A DNA stretch of 64,000 nt from Roseiarcus sp963832305 (GTDB taxonomy: Bacteria; Pseudomonadota; Alphaproteobacteria; Rhizobiales; Beijerinckiaceae): positions 310,001 through 374,000 of the forward strand of contig CAWHTU010000018.1 of NCBI GenBank assembly GCA_963832305.1, in the 5' to 3' direction. The notes beneath the pieces are model-generated. The model was not told the origin of the DNA and ran no database searches. It saw only the letters and a program-made list of their open reading frames with translations. Shown here in pieces: positions 60,591 to 64,000 of the stretch. Position 1 is the stretch's first letter. Every line of letters starts with the position of its first letter. Made by a program: the position numbers and the translations under genes.

Positions 60591-61103
60591 ATGCGGTTTC
60601 TCGCCTTCATCGGCGCCCTTGCGATCCTGGGCGCCATTGCCGTGGCCATCTATTTGTTCGGCGGCTTCTACAGCGTCGCCGAAAACGTCGATAATCCAGC
60701 GATCGTGGATTGGGCCCTGGCCAGTGTCCGCGGCGCTTCGGTCGCGGGCCACGCGACCGACCAGCCGCCCGCCAATCTCGACGACGCCGAGACCGTCAAG
60801 GCGGGCGCGAAGGTCTATTCGACCATCGGCTGCGTCAATTGTCACGGCGGACCGCCGAACGCCAATTGGGCCAAGTGGTCCGAGGGACTGAAGCCGGTGC
60901 CCGCCGATCTCAAGGCGATGGCGAAAGAGCGGACCGCGCCGCAGCTCTTCTGGGTCATCAAGAACGGCATCAAGTTCACCGGCATGCCGAGCTTCGGCCT
61001 CGCCGGAGCGTCCGATCAGGACATCTGGTCGATCGTCGCCTTCATCCGCAATCTGCCGAAGATGTCGGACGACGACTACAAGACCTGGACGGCGGCGCCC
61101 TGA
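60591..61103 (+). CDS. Membrane-anchored monohaem cytochrome c
   Basis: The 170-residue protein starts at ATG 60591 after AGGAGACGG. An N-terminal TM anchor (FIGALAILGAIAVAIYLFGG) precedes a c-type haem site CVNCH (Cys81, Cys84, His85), with axial Met132 in FTGMPSF. Pattern and length fit small membrane-bound c-type cytochromes that pass electrons to oxidases or dehydrogenases. It is on its own here; the partner is not identifiable. Confidence 0.85.
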   Translation: MRFLAFIGALAILGAIAVAIYLFGGFYSVAENVDNPAIVDWALASVRGASVAGHATDQPPANLDDAETVKAGAKVYSTIGCVNCHGGPPNANWAKWSEGLKPVPADLKAMAKERTAPQLFWVIKNGIKFTGMPSFGLAGASDQDIWSIVAFIRNLPKMSDDDYKTWTAAP

Positions 61104-61118
61104 GCGGGCGCGCGCCGC

Positions 61119-61520
61119 TCAGCCCAGCAGATCCTCGAGATGCGGGATCAGCGGCGCGTCGGCGGGCGGCATCGGGTAGCGGCGCAGGTCCTTGGGCCGC
61201 ACCCACTTCAGCGCCTGTCCGTCGAGCGGCTGAACGAAGCCCTCCCACCTGCGGCAGATGTAGAGCGGCATCAAGAGGTGGAAGTCGTCGTAAGCATGGC
61301 TCGCGAAGGTCAGCGGCGCGAGGCAGGCCGCCTTGACCGTGATCCCGAGCTCCTCGCCGAGTTCGCGGATCAGCGCCTCCTCCGGCAGTTCGCCGGCGCC
61401 CATCTTGCCGCCCGGAAACTCCCACAGGCCCTCGAGCGGCTTGCCTTTCGGCCGTTGCGCCAGCAGCACCCGTCCGTCCGCGTCGATCAGCGCCGCCGCG
61501 ACGACGAGCAGCACCTTCAC
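61119..61520 (-). CDS. mutT: MutT-type Nudix hydrolase (8-oxo-dGTPase)
   Basis: The 133-residue protein starts at GTG 61520, fixed by GTGA overlap with the argJ stop. The Nudix box GKMGAGELPEEALIRELGEELGI is complete (Gx5Ex7REUxEExGU), with EFPGG before it and ALKWVRPKDLRRYPMPPAD at the end as in MutT. It removes 8-oxo-dGTP. It is cotranscribed with argJ and the parvulin gene in an order common in Alphaproteobacteria. Confidence 0.88.
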   Translation of the reverse strand: MKVLLVVAAALIDADGRVLLAQRPKGKPLEGLWEFPGGKMGAGELPEEALIRELGEELGITVKAACLAPLTFASHAYDDFHLLMPLYICRRWEGFVQPLDGQALKWVRPKDLRRYPMPPADAPLIPHLEDLLG

Positions 61521-62758
61521 GAGCGATAGTCGCCGTTGATCGCGACATATTCCTTCGTCAGGTCGCAGGTCCACACCGTCGCGCGGCCGCGCCCGAGGTG
61601 AAGGTCGGCGGTGATCTCGATCGCGTCGCGCTTCATGTAGGCCGACGCCGCCGCTTCGTCGTAGTCAGGATCGCGCATGCCTCCGTGGGCGACGCGAATC
61701 TTGCCGAAGAAAATGTCGAGCGTGTCGCGCTCGGCTTTCTCGCCCGCCTTGCCGACCGCCATGACGACGCGCCCCCAATTGGCGTCCTCGCCGGCGCACG
61801 CGGTCTTGACCAGCGGCGAATTGGCGATCGAGAACGCAACGCGCCTCGCCGCCTTGCGGCTCGCCGCGCCCTCGACATTGACGGTGATGAACTTGCGCGC
61901 CCCTTCGCCGTCGCGCACGACCTGTTGCGCAAGATTGCGCAGGAGCTTGTCGAGCGCGCGTCTGAAGGCGGCCGCGCGCGGATCGGCGGCGTCCTCGATC
62001 CGGGGCGCGCCCCGAGCCTCTCCGGTGGCGAAGATCATCAGCGTGTCGGAGGTCGAGGTGTCGCTGTCGACGGTAATCGCGTTGAACGAGCGGTCGACCG
62101 ATTTCGACAGCATCGCCTGCAGCGCGCCGGGCGCGATCGCCGCATCGGTGAAGACGTAGGCCAGCATGGTCGCCATGTCGGGCGCGATCATGCCCGCGCC
62201 CTTGGCGATGCCGTTGATCACGACCTCGGCGTCGCCGACCTTGACCCGCGCGGTCGCGATCTTCGGATAGGTGTCGGTGGTCATGATCGCCTTGGCGGCG
62301 CCAAGGAGCCCATCGGCCTTCGCCTCCGCGACCAGCGCGCCGATCACGCGGGCGATGCGCGTCCCGTCGAGCGGCTCGCCGATGACGCCGGTCGAGGCCA
62401 TGAAGATTTCGCTCGTGTGGGCGCCGATCGCCTTCGCGGCGGCCTCCGCGACATGGGCGACCGCGGCCGCGCCGACGCCGCCGGTGAAGGCGTTGGCGTT
62501 GCCGGAATTGACGATCAGCGCGCGCGCCGACCCGCGGGCGAGATGGGCGCGGCACCAGTCGACCGGGGCCGAGGGGCATTTGGACCGGGTGAACACGCCC
62601 GCGACCGCCGCGGGGCGATCGAAGAGCGCCAGCATGACGTCGGTTCGCCCCGCGTAGCGCACCCCCGCTTCGACGGTCGCGAAGCGCACGCCGGCGATCG
62701 GGGGCAGGGCGGGATAGGTCTTCGGCGCGAGCGGCGAGAGCGGAGCGGGGGCGGCCAT
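61517..62758 (-). CDS. argJ: Bifunctional ornithine acetyltransferase/N-acetylglutamate synthase ArgJ
   Basis: The 413-residue protein has the self-cleaving site KGAGMIAPDMATMLA, with Thr197 the new N-terminal nucleophile. It also has NSGNANAFTG near residue 84 and SDTSTSDTLMIFATG. The C-terminal end INGDYRS is typical. ArgJ transfers acetyl from N-acetylornithine to glutamate in arginine synthesis. It overlaps mutT by four bases. The gap to the parvulin gene contains a 22-bp perfect palindrome. Confidence 0.95.
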   Translation of the reverse strand: MAAPAPLSPLAPKTYPALPPIAGVRFATVEAGVRYAGRTDVMLALFDRPAAVAGVFTRSKCPSAPVDWCRAHLARGSARALIVNSGNANAFTGGVGAAAVAHVAEAAAKAIGAHTSEIFMASTGVIGEPLDGTRIARVIGALVAEAKADGLLGAAKAIMTTDTYPKIATARVKVGDAEVVINGIAKGAGMIAPDMATMLAYVFTDAAIAPGALQAMLSKSVDRSFNAITVDSDTSTSDTLMIFATGEARGAPRIEDAADPRAAAFRRALDKLLRNLAQQVVRDGEGARKFITVNVEGAASRKAARRVAFSIANSPLVKTACAGEDANWGRVVMAVGKAGEKAERDTLDIFFGKIRVAHGGMRDPDYDEAAASAYMKRDAIEITADLHLGRGRATVWTCDLTKEYVAINGDYRS

Positions 62759-62781
62759 GGACGATTCCGAAACAACAACCG

Positions 62782-62803
62782 GAGCGGGCCGGCCGGCCCG
62801 CTC
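62782..62803. terminator. Perfect 22-bp palindrome between the parvulin gene and argJ
   Basis: GAGCGGGCCGGCCGGCCCGCTC is fully self-complementary. On the minus strand it is followed by CGGTTGTTGTTTC, a weak T-rich stretch, so it is a possible attenuating terminator ahead of argJ. Confidence 0.45.
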
Positions 62804-62825
62804 TCGCGAAGGCCAAACCTTCCCG

Positions 62826-63752
62826 TCAGGGCGTCTTGGGCTTGTCGGCGGGGGCGGGGGCAGGAGCCGGGGCGGGGGCTTCTTTGCCCGGATCGGCCGC
62901 CTGGGCTTGCGGCGGCAGCGGCTTGCCGTCGGCGTCGAAGAACTCGATCTTGGCCGCGCTGTGGAGCTGCGCGACCGCGTCGCTCTCCGCCTTCTGGGCG
63001 ACGTAGCGCGCCGCCTGGTCCTTGATCTGCTCGAAGGGCGGGAAGCTCTTGGTGCGCGTATCCTCGATCTTGATGATGTGCCAGCCGAACTGCGTCTTGA
63101 TCGGCTCCGACACTTCGCCCTTCTTCAGCTTGAACGCCGCCTCGGAGAATTCCGGCACCATGCGGTCCTTGGTGAACCAGCCGAGGTCGCCGCCGTCGCC
63201 GGACGGGTCCTTGGAAAGCTCGGTCGCCACCTTGGCGAAGTCCTCGCCGCCCTTGACCCGGGCGAGCGCCGCCTTCGCCTCCTCCTCGGTCGGAAGCAGG
63301 ATGTGGCGGGCGTGAATTTCCTCTTGCGGCGGCTCCGCCTTCGCGGCCTCGTCATAGGCCTTGCGCTCCGCCTCCTCGGTCGTCGCCGCCTTGGCGACGG
63401 AGCCGAGCAATTGCTCCATCGCCAGCTTCTCGCGATAATAGTCGAGCTTGCGTTCGAACTCAGGCGTCGAGGTGAGCTTATCGGCCTCGGCCTTCTTGGC
63501 CGCGAGCTTGAGGTCGATGAGATAGTCGAGGACGTATTTCTGCCGCGCCGCGCCTTCGAGCTTCTGCGGCAGGCCGGGGCCGATGTCGGCCATCGCGTCC
63601 GCGACGTCCTGCTCGGTGATCGGCTCGCCGTCGACTTTCGCCAGCACCTTCGGGTCGGCCGAAGCGGGGCCGGCGAAACTGAAAGCCGCGCCGAGCCCAA
63701 GCGCGAACGCGAGAGCGGCCGTGCGCGGGCGCGCGGAAAAGATGATTGTCAT
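62826..63752 (-). CDS. Parvulin-type peptidyl-prolyl isomerase (PpiC/SurA-like)
   Basis: The 308-residue exported protein has a signal peptide (residues 1-32, ending PASAD). A SurA-N-like part (VLAKVDGEPITEQDVADAMADIG, RQKYVLDYLIDLKLAAKKAE) is followed by the parvulin domain at about 143-235 (IHARHILLPTEEEAKAAL, SGDGGDLGWFTKDRMVPEF, SEPIKTQFGWHIIKIED). The tail is Pro/Ala-rich. It assists folding of secreted or outer-membrane proteins. It is the first gene of the parvulin-argJ-mutT group on the minus strand. Confidence 0.9.
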   Translation of the reverse strand: MTIIFSARPRTAALAFALGLGAAFSFAGPASADPKVLAKVDGEPITEQDVADAMADIGPGLPQKLEGAARQKYVLDYLIDLKLAAKKAEADKLTSTPEFERKLDYYREKLAMEQLLGSVAKAATTEEAERKAYDEAAKAEPPQEEIHARHILLPTEEEAKAALARVKGGEDFAKVATELSKDPSGDGGDLGWFTKDRMVPEFSEAAFKLKKGEVSEPIKTQFGWHIIKIEDTRTKSFPPFEQIKDQAARYVAQKAESDAVAQLHSAAKIEFFDADGKPLPPQAQAADPGKEAPAPAPAPAPADKPKTP

Positions 63753-64000
63753 GGGGACTCCTTTGGGCGGGCGGAACGCTGGCCGCCGGTGACTTTGGTC
63801 TGCTTGAGGCGGCTATAGAGGGATTTGGGCGACATTGCGAGGGAAAGGAGGGATCAATTAGAGCAAAAAACGCGCGCCCCCCGGCCCTTTCTCGGGCCGC
63901 CGTCCGCCCCTCCGGCGTCCCGCCCGCGCTCGACGGACGGTCGTGTTCGGCGCCCGCCAGGCGCCACTTTTCCCTTGACAAGCGCCTCCAACGCTCTACA

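Noticed and set aside
1..64000. CRISPR arrays, prophage, insertion sequences and rRNA
   Set aside because: No regularly spaced repeats, transposase, phage structural gene or rRNA sequence was recognised. The only tyrosine recombinase is a housekeeping XerC.

Overview
The window reads as chromosome of a high-GC alphaproteobacterium of the order Hyphomicrobiales (Rhizobiales), most like the Beijerinckiaceae/Methylocystaceae methylotroph and phototroph group. This rests on a hopanoid locus (ispH, hpnH, hpnG, hpnM, hpnN, mlaA, hpnL), a malyl-CoA lyase of the serine-cycle/ethylmalonyl-CoA type, glnK-amtB, an FtsK translocase, DUF2336 and IalB family proteins, and a strong GC bias at third codon positions. 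The genus cannot be fixed from the sequence alone. No rRNA, CRISPR array, prophage or intact insertion sequence was seen. There is one tRNA gene (Leu-GAG).

Layout. 0-7.9 kb: a YeiH-type exporter cut by the window edge, a TadG-like protein, and an RsbV/RsbW/RsbU-type partner-switching operon lying between two ~95% identical copies of a DUF1330 gene; then a secreted protein, a PEP-CTERM protein facing a relic of a second PEP-CTERM tail, two small unknown genes and a REP-like palindrome. 7.9-15.7 kb: ftsK, then an eroded envelope-glycan region (deleted spermidine-synthase-like gene, frameshifted GT39-like gene, intact GT2 and VTT/DedA genes). 15.7-17.8 kb: glnK-amtB with a candidate sigma-54 promoter. 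18.2-28.7 kb: the hopanoid synthesis and trafficking block plus a CDP-alcohol phosphatidyltransferase with two frameshifts. 29.2-31.2 kb: infC with an apparent AUU start, and a fosmidomycin-resistance-type MFS exporter. 31.2-33.7 kb: a LacI regulator divergent from three cupin genes, with three identical operators between them. 33.7-38.9 kb: a TetR-controlled RND pump. 39-44.6 kb: sterol-desaturase-like protein, small secreted protein, MaoC/CitE-like pair, DUF2336, DsbA/FrnE-like pair. 44.7-49.3 kb: peptide-binding protein, IalB, HspQ, malyl-CoA lyase. 49.4-58.7 kb: MFS relic, tRNA-Leu, small proteins, acyl-CoA synthetase, polysaccharide deacetylase, GH25 lysozyme, malic enzyme, epimerase. 58.7-64 kb: XerC, a Phd/VapC locus with a broken toxin, cytochrome c, and the mutT-argJ-PpiC group.

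How the genes work together. IspH ends the MEP pathway that supplies isoprenoid precursors; HpnH and HpnG extend the hopanoid side chain; HpnN, HpnM and MlaA are envelope lipid-trafficking proteins. Malyl-CoA lyase, malic enzyme, the acyl-CoA synthetase and the MaoC/CitE pair suggest active C2-C4 acyl-CoA and malate metabolism. Several small control circuits can be read directly from operators: three LacI sites, a 30-bp TetR palindrome, a CRP-type site, a Phd/VapC promoter palindrome pair and a glnK sigma-54 site.

A caveat for the whole window: at least five genes are interrupted by one-base shifts (GT39, CDP-alcohol transferase, first cupin, VapC, MFS relic). Either this lineage is shedding accessory genes or the assembly carries indel errors. 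I did not find a clear, previously undescribed multi-gene system. The best candidates for follow-up are the duplicated DUF1330 genes bracketing the partner-switch operon, the LacI/triple-cupin unit, and the CitE-like/MaoC pair whose lyase partner appears to lack catalytic acids.
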